From the NCBI GenBank assembly GCA_937924525.1, contig CALDSU010000005.1, positions 124,001 to 188,000 of the forward strand: 64,000 bases of DNA, given 5' to 3'. This stretch comes from an uncultured Bryobacteraceae bacterium. GTDB taxonomy: Bacteria > Acidobacteriota > Terriglobia > Bryobacterales > Bryobacteraceae. The notes under the pieces are model-generated. The model searched no databases. It was not told the DNA's origin and saw only the letters and a list, made by a program, of their open reading frames with translations. The translations under genes and the position numbers were made by a program. Of this stretch, positions 30,478-38,427 are shown one piece after another; position 1 is the stretch's first letter; each line of letters starts with the position of its first letter.

Positions 30478-31230
30478 TTAGCCTTCGCGCCGGCGGGCCC
30501 GCCAGAAAGTCCGGTTGCCGGGACGGGTCAGCGGATCGCGAAAGAAAGGGGCGGCGTCCCAACAGCGGATCTGGTCGAAGCCGGCGCGGCCGAGGGCGGC
30601 GCGGATTTCACCGGCGCTCCAGCACACCTCTCCCACGCGCTCCTGAGAGCGCTTCCAGCAGTTTCCCTCCCGGACGAACCACACGAGGTCCGCGCGCGCC
30701 CGGGCGGCGCCTCGCCGGTGGCTGCTCCGCATGACCATCGCCACCGGCTCCTTCTCCAGGAACCACGTGCCGTTCCAGACACGCGCAAAGGCCAGGCGGT
30801 TGTTGACATCGAAGGCGAAGTGCCCGCCCGGGCGCAAGGCCCGGGCGACGCACCGCAGCACCCGCGCCAGGTCCCGCGTCCGCGGCACGTGGTTGAGCGC
30901 GTCGCATTCGCAAGTGATCAGGTCGACGGGGCGCGGCAGCCGGAAATCGCGCATGTCCGCGCGCAGCACGCGCACGGGCAAGCCCGCGCGCCGCGCCTTC
31001 GCGCGCGTCTGGCGGCACATTTCCGGCGACAGATCCACGGCGAAGGTTCGCAGGCCCGCAGCGGCCAGGCGCAAAGCCGGTTCGCCCGTGCCGCAGCCAA
31101 GATCGCACGCGCTCTCGACCCGCGGCAGGATCGGCCCCAGGATGGTCTCCCGCGCCGCGTCGAACGGCCTCCGGAACTCGCACAGGTGGTCGTAGTATTG
31201 CGCCAGCCAGCGGTAGACGGAGACAGCCAT
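30478..31230 (-). CDS. class I SAM-dependent methyltransferase
   Basis: 250 residues from ATG at 31230; the longer frame upstream runs antisense through nadB and is rejected. Motif I is DLGCGTGEPALRLA, followed by VDLSPEMCRQTR, an acidic DMRDFRLP motif II region and ITCECDALNHV. A second part (about 150-250) shows FDVNNRLAFARVWNG and REGNCWKRSQERV, typical of small-molecule methyltransferases. It would transfer a methyl group from SAM in the cytosol; the acceptor is unknown. It is divergent from nadB. Confidence 0.88.
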   Translation of the reverse strand: MAVSVYRWLAQYYDHLCEFRRPFDAARETILGPILPRVESACDLGCGTGEPALRLAAAGLRTFAVDLSPEMCRQTRAKARRAGLPVRVLRADMRDFRLPRPVDLITCECDALNHVPRTRDLARVLRCVARALRPGGHFAFDVNNRLAFARVWNGTWFLEKEPVAMVMRSSHRRGAARARADLVWFVREGNCWKRSQERVGEVCWSAGEIRAALGRAGFDQIRCWDAAPFFRDPLTRPGNRTFWRARRREG

Positions 31231-31330
31231 GGGTTGCGCGCGATCGTCTCTAATTTTACTGGTTCCCTCTGCTCCCGGGGCCGGCTCGGATATCGCGGGT
31301 CGCTGCGGGCTGCTAGAATCGCGGTGAACG

Positions 31331-32839
31331 ATGAGTCCGGATTTTCTGGTAATTGGCGCGGGGGTGGCGGGCTTGCGCGCCGCCATCGCTCTGGCCGCAG
31401 CCGGCAAAGTGCTCGTCGTCGCCAAGGACCATCTGCGGGAATCGGCCTCGGAGTACGCCCAGGGCGGCGTCGCCGTGGCCTTGAGCGACGACGACGAAGT
31501 GCGGCTCCACGAACAGGACACGCTGGCGGCGGGCGACGGGCTCTGCGACCGCGAGGCCGTGCGGGTGCTGGTGGAGGAAGGGCCCGCCGCCATTGAAGAG
31601 CTGATCCGCTGGGGCATGGAATTCGACCGCGAGGGAGGCCGGCTGGCGTTTACCCGCGAGGGCGCGCACAGCCGCAACCGCGTCTTGCACGCGGGCGGCG
31701 ATTCGACCGGCCGGGAGATGGCGCGCACTTTGTACCGTAAAGCCATGTCCCTGCCGAACCTCGAGTTGCAGAGCTTCCGCGCCATCACCGACTTGCTGGT
31801 GCGCGAGGGGGAAGTTTATGGCGCCTGCGTGCTGGACGGCCAGACCAACCGGATTCTCCGCGTGGAAGCGCGCGCGGTGCTGCTGGCGACCGGCGGGCTG
31901 GGCCGGGTCTTCCTGGAGACCACCAACCCGGACGTGGCGACGGGCGACGGCGTCGCCATGGCATACCGCGCCGGGGCGAGAATCAGCGACATTGAGTTCA
32001 TCCAGTTCCACCCCACCGCGCTGCGCGCCGAGGGGGCGCCGCGGTTTCTGCTGTCGGAGGCGCTGCGCGGGGAGGGCGCGCGCCTGTTGAATTTGGCCGG
32101 CGAACGGTTTACGGACGAACTGGCCCCGCGCGACGTCGTCTCCCGGGCGATCGTGGCGGAGATGAAGCGGACCGGCGCGTCCCATGTGTTCCTGGACCTG
32201 AGCCACCGCGGCGAAGAATTCGTCCGGACGCGCTTTCCGCGCATCTACTCGACGTGCCTGCAATATGGCGTGAATATCGGCCGGGAACCGGCGCCGGTCC
32301 ACCCCGCGGCGCACTATGCGATGGGGGGAGTCTGGACGGACCTTGACGGGGCCACCACCCTGAAGCGCCTCTATGCCGCGGGCGAAGCAGCCTGCACGGG
32401 CGTGCATGGCGCCAACCGGCTGGCGAGCAATTCACTGCTCGAAGGGTTGGTTTTCGGCGCGCGCGCCGGACGGGCGATGCGGGAGATCGCCGGCGCGCCC
32501 AAGCCGGGCCTGGCGCGGATCGAGTGGAGCATTCCCGCGCTGGAGGAGCGGCAACTGCGCTGCCTGGCGTGGGAATCTTGCGGGATCACCCGGAACCGCG
32601 AAGGGCTGGCGGAAGCCTGCCTGCGGCTGGAGTCGGCGCCCCTGCAGGCCACGCCGCATCCTTCGCTGGAAGAACTGGAGCGCCGCAACATCCACGGGGT
32701 GCTTCTGCTGATCGCCTCGGCCGCGCTGGCGCGCGAGGAGAGCCGCGGCGGCCACTTCCGGAGCGACTTCCCCTACAAGCGGCCGGAATTTGAGAAGCAC
32801 TCGATCCTGGTGCGCGGTCTCGGCGTCCGCTTTGCGTAG
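31331..32839 (+). CDS. nadB: L-aspartate oxidase
   Basis: 502 residues. The FAD-binding Rossmann motif is VIGAGVAGLRAAIALAAAG, followed by SEYAQGGVAVAL, GGLGRVFLETTNP, IEFIQFHPTAL, HPAAHYAMGGVWTD and TGVHGANRLASNSLLEGLVFG, all diagnostic of NadB and the succinate dehydrogenase flavoprotein family; the absence of a quinone-linked partner and the C-terminal helical domain point to NadB. It oxidises L-aspartate to iminoaspartate for NAD synthesis in the cytosol. nadA and nadC are not in the window. The start has only a weak ribosome binding site. It converges with the enolase-superfamily gene. Confidence 0.93.
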   Translation: MSPDFLVIGAGVAGLRAAIALAAAGKVLVVAKDHLRESASEYAQGGVAVALSDDDEVRLHEQDTLAAGDGLCDREAVRVLVEEGPAAIEELIRWGMEFDREGGRLAFTREGAHSRNRVLHAGGDSTGREMARTLYRKAMSLPNLELQSFRAITDLLVREGEVYGACVLDGQTNRILRVEARAVLLATGGLGRVFLETTNPDVATGDGVAMAYRAGARISDIEFIQFHPTALRAEGAPRFLLSEALRGEGARLLNLAGERFTDELAPRDVVSRAIVAEMKRTGASHVFLDLSHRGEEFVRTRFPRIYSTCLQYGVNIGREPAPVHPAAHYAMGGVWTDLDGATTLKRLYAAGEAACTGVHGANRLASNSLLEGLVFGARAGRAMREIAGAPKPGLARIEWSIPALEERQLRCLAWESCGITRNREGLAEACLRLESAPLQATPHPSLEELERRNIHGVLLLIASAALAREESRGGHFRSDFPYKRPEFEKHSILVRGLGVRFA

Positions 32840-32856
32840 CCCCTCTCGGCCGGCGG

Positions 32857-34239
32857 CTACCGGCTGTTGACCAGTTTGCCGTTCTCGTCCAGGTGCGGAT
32901 AGGGTCCGCCGATCCGGAAACGATCCAGGATGTAGTCGTCGTACTGCGGGGTCGGCGCGAAGTAGCCGCCCTTACGGATGTGCTGCTGGACCACTTCCTC
33001 GTTGAGTTCGACGCCGAGACCCGGACTGTCGGGCACCGCGATGTAGCCGCGATTCACGATCGGCTTGGCGGCGGGCTGCGCGACCAGGTCATCCCACCAC
33101 GGGATATCCACGGCGTGGTTCTCCATGGCCAGCATGTCCTTCAACGTCGCAGCCATATGGACGCAGGCCATGCACCCCACCGGCGACCCGGCGAAGTGAA
33201 TCGCGGTCTGGATGCCGTGCATGGCGGCGTAATCGGCGATGCGTTTGGTTTCGCGGATGCCGCCCGCGGTCAGCGGGTCCGGGTGGATGATGTCCAGCGC
33301 GCGGTGGTCAATGAATTCCTTGAAGCCTTCCTCCAGTCCGAACAGGCTCTCGCCCGTGGCGATGGGCGTGGTGGTGGCTTCCTTGAGTTCCTGGTACGCG
33401 CGCCAGCTTTTCGGCGCGTCCCCGCCGGGCCCCAGATGGCCGATCTGGATCATGTCCTCGGCCCACGCCAGGTTGAATTTCTCAAACGCCCGGGCGTAGC
33501 GGATGCTGTCCTTCACGGTGAGCGGGCCGAAGTGGTCCGCGCCGAGGGGCACCTCCCAGCCGATGGCGTCGCGCACCGCCTGGAGGTACTCGCACAGATA
33601 GGCGAGTCCCTTTTCGGTCGCCACGCGCTGGTCGTTCACCGCGCCCGGGCGGTTCGCCACCAGCCGGGTGCCCAGGTCCATCTTGAAGAAGGTGAATCCT
33701 TGCTGCTGCCGGCGGCGGAAACGCTCGGCGTAGATCTTGGGGTCCTGGCTCTCGTTGGTGTCGCAATAGATGCGGATGCGGTCGCGATAGCGGGAGCCGA
33801 TCAGCCGCCAGGCGGGCACGTGGTAGACTTTGCCCGCGATGTCGTGCAGCGCCATGTCCACGGCGCTGTAGCCTCCGCCCATGCGCTGGTGGTTGGCGAA
33901 GATGCGGAGCGTGTCGAGAACCGGTTCAATGGCCAGGGGGTTCCTGCCGATCAGATGAGGCTTCAGCACCAGCGCCGTGCCCTCGCGCCCGGCGTCGCGC
34001 GCTTCGCCCAAGCCATACACTCCCTGGTTGGTGTCGATGCGGATGATGGGGTAGTCGTAATTGGAGGCCACCAGCACCGCGCGCATGTCGGTGATCTTGA
34101 GCTGGCTGGGAGCCGAGTTGCGGTTGACGCCCGCGGCGGGCTGTGCGCCCGCGCGAGCCTGGGCGAAACGGAACATCCCGCCCCAGGCGGCAGCCTGGGC
34201 GAGGAGTCGGCGGCGGCTGAAACGGCGGCGGTTCGGCAT
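32857..34239 (-). CDS. Tat-exported mandelate-racemase/muconate-lactonizing (enolase superfamily) protein
   Basis: 460 residues with an N-terminal Tat-type signal (SRRRLLAQAAAWGG). The barrel has TFFKMDLGTR (catalytic Lys position), GADHFG (metal Asp), AEDMIQ (metal Glu), GESLFG (metal Glu) and DIIHPDPLTAGGI, followed by IQTAIHFAGSPVG with a His. This is the mandelate racemase subgroup, whose members dehydrate or isomerise sugar acids with Mg. Such enzymes are normally cytosolic, so the Tat signal, if real, would place it in the periplasm. AGGAG lies about 10 bases before the ATG. The exact sugar acid is unknown. Confidence 0.84.
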   Translation of the reverse strand: MPNRRRFSRRRLLAQAAAWGGMFRFAQARAGAQPAAGVNRNSAPSQLKITDMRAVLVASNYDYPIIRIDTNQGVYGLGEARDAGREGTALVLKPHLIGRNPLAIEPVLDTLRIFANHQRMGGGYSAVDMALHDIAGKVYHVPAWRLIGSRYRDRIRIYCDTNESQDPKIYAERFRRRQQQGFTFFKMDLGTRLVANRPGAVNDQRVATEKGLAYLCEYLQAVRDAIGWEVPLGADHFGPLTVKDSIRYARAFEKFNLAWAEDMIQIGHLGPGGDAPKSWRAYQELKEATTTPIATGESLFGLEEGFKEFIDHRALDIIHPDPLTAGGIRETKRIADYAAMHGIQTAIHFAGSPVGCMACVHMAATLKDMLAMENHAVDIPWWDDLVAQPAAKPIVNRGYIAVPDSPGLGVELNEEVVQQHIRKGGYFAPTPQYDDYILDRFRIGGPYPHLDENGKLVNSR

Positions 34240-34302
34240 GAGGCGTGGCTCCTGTTCGCCTCTTAGAGCTAGCAGGCGCGCGCACGGGAGAAAAGCCCGG
34301 GG

Positions 34303-35019
34303 TTACAGCAATTCCTGCACGCGCCTCAGCACCAGGCGCGCCGGATCGGCGGCGGCCAGCAGCTCGCCGGGCGGGACCGCGGGCCCGAAGCGAATCACCA
34401 ACCGTCCCGCTTCGCTGACGCCGGCCGGCACGGCGGCGATCCCCTTGCGCGCCAGCAGGGCGATCAACCGCTCTACTCCCGGGAGGGGATCGGTCAGGTG
34501 GCCGGCCGCTCCCGCCACGCCTTCGGGGAAGAGGCCGATGGGCCGTGCGAGCCGCCCGGCGTCCCGGACGATCCGGCGCAGCGCCCGCGCGGTGAACGCC
34601 GGGTCCTGCGCGGCGAAGGCCACCGGGTAACAGCACAGCGCGCGCGCCACCCGGGGCAGCAGCCAGTCGCCCGGATTCGGCAGCCGCCAACGGCCCAGAC
34701 GGAGCGGCGGCCAATTGGCCGTCACCACCCACCGCACCGGCGGATCGCCCGGACCGTAGCGCTCCCGGATCGCGCGCGTCAGCGCGGCGGCGGTGTGCAG
34801 AATCCACAGCCCCTTACGCTGGTAATGGTTCGCCACCAGCAGGAAGCCGGGGTTCTCCGGAAGGCGGTGGAGGCCTTCGTACCGCGGGGGCGGGTTCATC
34901 CGCGCCACGATTCCGGCGGTGAACGCGTCGATCGACTGCTCGGTGCCGTGCGCGATGTGCGGCGTCAGTCCGCACACCAGGTCCCAGGGAACGGGATAGC
35001 GCAGCGGCGCCTGGCTCAC
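34303..35019 (-). CDS. PlsC-like acyltransferase of the carotenoid operon
   Basis: 238 residues from GTG at 35019, overlapping the upstream stop as GTGA; the longer frame upstream is shadow. It resembles lysophospholipid acyltransferases: FLLVANHYQRKGLW is in the place of motif I, but the Asp of HX4D is Gly here (H65, G70). Motif III is IGLFPEGV (FPEG at 164-167). The last gene of the operon, it could acylate the sugar added by the preceding glycosyltransferase, as CrtO does in staphyloxanthin and CruD in chlorobactene glucoside ester. The motif change makes activity uncertain. There is no strong membrane anchor; it is probably a peripheral inner-membrane protein. Confidence 0.7.
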   Translation of the reverse strand: MSQAPLRYPVPWDLVCGLTPHIAHGTEQSIDAFTAGIVARMNPPPRYEGLHRLPENPGFLLVANHYQRKGLWILHTAAALTRAIRERYGPGDPPVRWVVTANWPPLRLGRWRLPNPGDWLLPRVARALCCYPVAFAAQDPAFTARALRRIVRDAGRLARPIGLFPEGVAGAAGHLTDPLPGVERLIALLARKGIAAVPAGVSEAGRLVIRFGPAVPPGELLAAADPARLVLRRVQELL

Positions 35020-36083
35020 ACCGGGCGGCCCTTCCACAGTACCTTCCGCCGGAACACCGTCGAGAACATCCCCTTCATGGCCACCACGTGAAACAAATAA
35101 ATGGCCAGCGGCGCGCTGAGCGCCCACGCGTCGCCATACCAGGGCAGGAACACCAGCGAGGGCAGAAAAGCGAGGGCGGTGGCAGCGACGGGATGGCCGT
35201 CAATGATGAAGTAAGCGAGCAAAGGGGCGTACAACAGCAACAGCATGGAGGCTAAGATCACTTGCACGCCGCCGGCGGGGTTGGCCACCAGGAAGCGGAA
35301 CGAGTTCTTCTCGAACCCTCGCAGGATGGCGCCCAGGCTATCGTACATGCGGACCGCCCCGAGGGCTTCCGCGCGGACGACGCGCAGGCGCAGGCCGTGC
35401 TGTTTGGCCAGAGCGGCCAGATCGACGTCCTCAATGATGGACTCGGCTACCGCGGCGTGCCCGCCGATGCGCAGGTACGCCTCGCGGCGGAACAGCAGGC
35501 ATTGGCCGTTGGCGAGCGCCTCCCCGCCGCCCAACCGGTTCACGCTGCGGGCGCTGACCCCGCAGAAGTAGAGGCCAAACGCGTAAGGCAGCAGGATGTG
35601 CTCCGCGGCGGAACGGCGCTCCTGCCGCAGGAAGGCGGTAGCCACGTCCAGTTGCTCCTGTTCCGCATAGCCCGTCAGCGACGCGAGGAAGGGACGGGCG
35701 AACCAGGTGTCCGCGTCTACGAACAGGATCCAGGGAGTTTGGGCGGCCCGCGCGCCGGTCCAGCAGGCGTGAGGCTTGCCCAGCCAGCCCTCCGGCAGCG
35801 GCGGCGCGTCGATGACCTCCGCGCCCGCCCGCCGCGCCAGTTCGGCCGTCTCGTCTTCCGAAGCGTCGTTCACCACCAGGACCCGCGCGCCGGGGAAACT
35901 CCGCACCGCGCGCTCGATATTCGCCGCTTCGTTGCGGGCGGGGATCACCACCGTAACGCTGCGGGGAAGGTCCGCGCCCCGCGCCTTCAGTTCCGGCAGC
36001 CGCAGATAGTTCCAGCGGGACTTCAGCACAAAAAACGCGATAGCCGCCGCCAGCAACGCGGGGACGATCAGCGCCTGGCTCAA
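35016..36083 (-). CDS. family 2-type glycosyltransferase of the carotenoid operon
   Basis: 355 residues from TTG at 36083, overlapping the upstream stop as TTGA; the frame further upstream is shadow. One N-terminal helix (IVPALLAAAIAFFVL) is followed by the GT-A core: VTVVIPARNEAANIERAVR, VLVVNDASEDET, ILFVDADTWFARP (DAD metal motif) and a Glu-Asp motif in SIIEDVDLAALAK. Helices at the C-terminus (VILASMLLLLYAPLLAYFI and others) anchor it. By context it is analogous to CrtQ or CruC, which glycosylate carotenoids. The acceptor is inferred from the operon, not from motifs. Donor sugar unknown. Confidence 0.82.
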   Translation of the reverse strand: MSQALIVPALLAAAIAFFVLKSRWNYLRLPELKARGADLPRSVTVVIPARNEAANIERAVRSFPGARVLVVNDASEDETAELARRAGAEVIDAPPLPEGWLGKPHACWTGARAAQTPWILFVDADTWFARPFLASLTGYAEQEQLDVATAFLRQERRSAAEHILLPYAFGLYFCGVSARSVNRLGGGEALANGQCLLFRREAYLRIGGHAAVAESIIEDVDLAALAKQHGLRLRVVRAEALGAVRMYDSLGAILRGFEKNSFRFLVANPAGGVQVILASMLLLLYAPLLAYFIIDGHPVAATALAFLPSLVFLPWYGDAWALSAPLAIYLFHVVAMKGMFSTVFRRKVLWKGRPV

Positions 36084-37531
36084 GCGATTCTCCGCACGGT
36101 GGGGCCCTTGACGCCATTGGGGAAAAGCTGCGTCGGTTCCACCGCCTGCCACGCGCCTGTTCCGTCCTGCGCCCGGGCTTCCACGATCTCGGCGCCGCGC
36201 GCCCCGGCGATCTCCCCATGCCAGCGGGTCCAGGTGTAGGGCGAGAGCGGGGGCTCGCACACCGCGTCCACCCACCGGCCTTGATCGGCGCGGATTTGCA
36301 CCGCTTTCACTCGCCGGTCCCCGGCATAGGCCACGCCGCCCATCCGCAGCACGCCGTCGCCAAGTCGCACGCGGTCAATATACGACGTGGTGTGGATGGT
36401 GGCCTCTTTCGTGTAGCCCATCTTCGGCCAGGTTCCGTAATAGGGTTTGCTCACCAGCTCGATCCGGTCGATCCACTTGACGTTCTTGAAACCAAAATAC
36501 CGCGGCACGAGCAGGCGAATGGGAAAGCCATGATCGCGGTTCAGGGTCTGGCCATTCATCCCATAGGCCAGCATGGCGTGCTCGGACAGCGCGTACGCGA
36601 CCGGATAGCTGTCGCCGTGCCCGTCCACGCCCACCACGGCCACCTCGACAATGTCGGCGGGCACCTGGCGCGGATCGATGATCTGGCGAAGCAGGATGCC
36701 GCTCCAGTACGCGGTGCCCATCAGGTTCGACTTCAACGTATTGCTGATGCAGCGCAGCGTGACGTAGCGTTCGAGGCGCGGCAGCGAGCGCAATTCCGCG
36801 TAGCTGAACTGGCGGAGCGGCTGGCCGTCGAGCAGGATGCGCAGCCGCCACTCCAATGGATTGATCGTGGGATCGACCGCGTTCTTGCTCATCACGTAGA
36901 ATTCGGCCACCGGAGTGACGGCTTTGCGCACCAGGCCGCCGCCGAAGTTTTCCGGCGGGGGCGTGAACGGAAACAGCGGCTGCGGCGTCGCGGCCCGGCG
37001 GGCGGCCTCCCGATTCCGCCAGAAGCTCTCCGCGGCGACCAGCGCGGTGCTCCCCGCCATCAGGAGCGGCAGCGTTCCCGGGGCGGTGAGCGTCAGGAAG
37101 CGACGCCGCCCGGGGCGGACGGCGTGTGCCGCGGGCGGAGCCGTCATCCAGAAGGTCGCCAGCAGCGCGGGAACCCAGAAGGCGGCTTGCCCGACCAGCG
37201 AGGAATACTCGAAGATCGCCCCGGCGGCTGCGGCGGCCGCCGCCCCCGCCCCCAGCGTCGCGGCGGCCCGCCAGCGCGAGAGCGCGGCCATCGCCACCAC
37301 CCAGCACAACAGGCCCAGCGTGAACAGCCCGCCGGTGACCGCGAACGGCTTGGCCCATTCGCCGAGGTGCTCGAGCAGCCAAACCGAGTACGTGTTCGGC
37401 GTCCGCGCCATGATCCACTCGCCGATCGCGTCGGTCCAGAGCGGAAGGCCGGCCAAGCGGGCCGCCAGATAATGCGGCGCCAGCCCCGCCAGCGCGGCGG
37501 CGGAAGAAACCTGCATGGAGCGGCGGATCAC
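36080..37531 (-). CDS. polytopic membrane protein with C-terminal sulfite-oxidase-like molybdopterin domain
   Basis: 483 residues from GTG at 37531, overlapping the upstream stop as GTGA; the open frame that continues into crtB is antisense-like shadow and no fusion is claimed. Residues 8-30, 64-86, 90-107 and 111-131 are hydrophobic. GRRRFLTLTAPGTL (141-154) is a Tat-like motif before a further hydrophobic segment at 150-168. The soluble part from about residue 190 is a sulfite-oxidase-like fold: the molybdenum-ligand Cys is C261 (LRCISNTL), followed by GTAYWSGILLRQII and RDHGFPIRLLVPRYFG. It may have dual Sec/Tat insertion with the Mo domain in the periplasm. It is a quinone- or haem-linked oxidoreductase by analogy; the link to carotenoids is only by operon. 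Confidence 0.78.
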   Translation of the reverse strand: MIRRSMQVSSAAALAGLAPHYLAARLAGLPLWTDAIGEWIMARTPNTYSVWLLEHLGEWAKPFAVTGGLFTLGLLCWVVAMAALSRWRAAATLGAGAAAAAAAGAIFEYSSLVGQAAFWVPALLATFWMTAPPAAHAVRPGRRRFLTLTAPGTLPLLMAGSTALVAAESFWRNREAARRAATPQPLFPFTPPPENFGGGLVRKAVTPVAEFYVMSKNAVDPTINPLEWRLRILLDGQPLRQFSYAELRSLPRLERYVTLRCISNTLKSNLMGTAYWSGILLRQIIDPRQVPADIVEVAVVGVDGHGDSYPVAYALSEHAMLAYGMNGQTLNRDHGFPIRLLVPRYFGFKNVKWIDRIELVSKPYYGTWPKMGYTKEATIHTTSYIDRVRLGDGVLRMGGVAYAGDRRVKAVQIRADQGRWVDAVCEPPLSPYTWTRWHGEIAGARGAEIVEARAQDGTGAWQAVEPTQLFPNGVKGPTVRRIA

Positions 37532-38427
37532 CACGCTCTCCAAAACGCCAGCCGTCCCGCCGAGTAACGCGCCACGGGCGCGGCCATCAGGCGGGCGATG
37601 GTGCGGTACTTCTTCCAGCCGGGCACCACGGCGCGCCGGGAGAAAGAATCGTAACCGTTGCGTTCGATCTCGGCAAGAATCCCACGGTACACCTCCGCGG
37701 CGATCTGCACCGCAAACCGACCGTCCGGATGCAGCAGGGGGATGCCCGGCTCCGCCAGCGCGTAGTATTGCCGCGCGCGCTCCACCTGGTATCGCATCAG
37801 ATTGACAAACCGGGGGTTGATGCGGCGCTGGCGCAAATCGGACGCCGGATAGCCGTAAGCCTCCAGTTCCTCTTCGGGCAGGTAGATCCGCCCGCGGTCC
37901 AGGTCCTCTCCGAGATCGCGCAGGATGTTGGTCAACTGCATCGCGATGCCCAGGTCGGTAGCATACGCATCCGCGGGCGCCAAGGTCCCGATCACCCGCG
38001 ACATCATCAGCCCGACGACCGAGGCGACCCGGTAGCAGAACACGCGCAATTCGGCGAAGTTTCGGTAGCGGACGCCGTTGGCGTCCATCCGCATGCCCTC
38101 GATGAGGTCCAGCGGGAACTCGGCCGGAATGCGGAACCGGTGCGCCGCATCCAGGAACAGGCGCAGCACCGGGTGAGTGGCTGAGCCGAGGCGCAACGCG
38201 CGATCCACTTCCTCCGCCCAGGCCGCCAGATTTCGCCGGGACTCCTCGACCGAGGCCGCTTCGTCGACCAGGTCGTCGGTGTACCGGCAAAACCAGTAGA
38301 CGGCATGCGCCGCCTGCTGCAATTCGGCGGGGAAGAAACGCGCGGCAAGATAGAAGCTTTTGGAGCCCCGCGCCGTTTCCCGCGCCGCGGCCCGGCGGAG
38401 GGACTGCTCGATCAGATGCGCTCGCAA
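37528..38427 (-). CDS. crtB: phytoene/squalene synthase family (CrtB-like)
   Basis: 299 residues from TTG at 38427; GGAGAAG lies about 6 bases upstream. Two Asp-rich motifs are present: DDLVDE (51-56) and NILRDLGEDLDRGRIYLP (DLGED at 171-175). The N-terminal SKSFYLAARFFP and VYWFCRYTDD match the family. The enzyme condenses two prenyl diphosphates head to head (GGPP to phytoene, or FPP to C30 analogues). It overlaps the crtI stop by 16 bases and itself ends in GTGA overlap with the next gene. CrtB versus a C30 synthase (CrtM or HpnD) cannot be separated by eye; with a CrtI neighbour, CrtB or CrtM is favoured. Confidence 0.88.
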   Translation of the reverse strand: MRAHLIEQSLRRAAARETARGSKSFYLAARFFPAELQQAAHAVYWFCRYTDDLVDEAASVEESRRNLAAWAEEVDRALRLGSATHPVLRLFLDAAHRFRIPAEFPLDLIEGMRMDANGVRYRNFAELRVFCYRVASVVGLMMSRVIGTLAPADAYATDLGIAMQLTNILRDLGEDLDRGRIYLPEEELEAYGYPASDLRQRRINPRFVNLMRYQVERARQYYALAEPGIPLLHPDGRFAVQIAAEVYRGILAEIERNGYDSFSRRAVVPGWKKYRTIARLMAAPVARYSAGRLAFWRAW

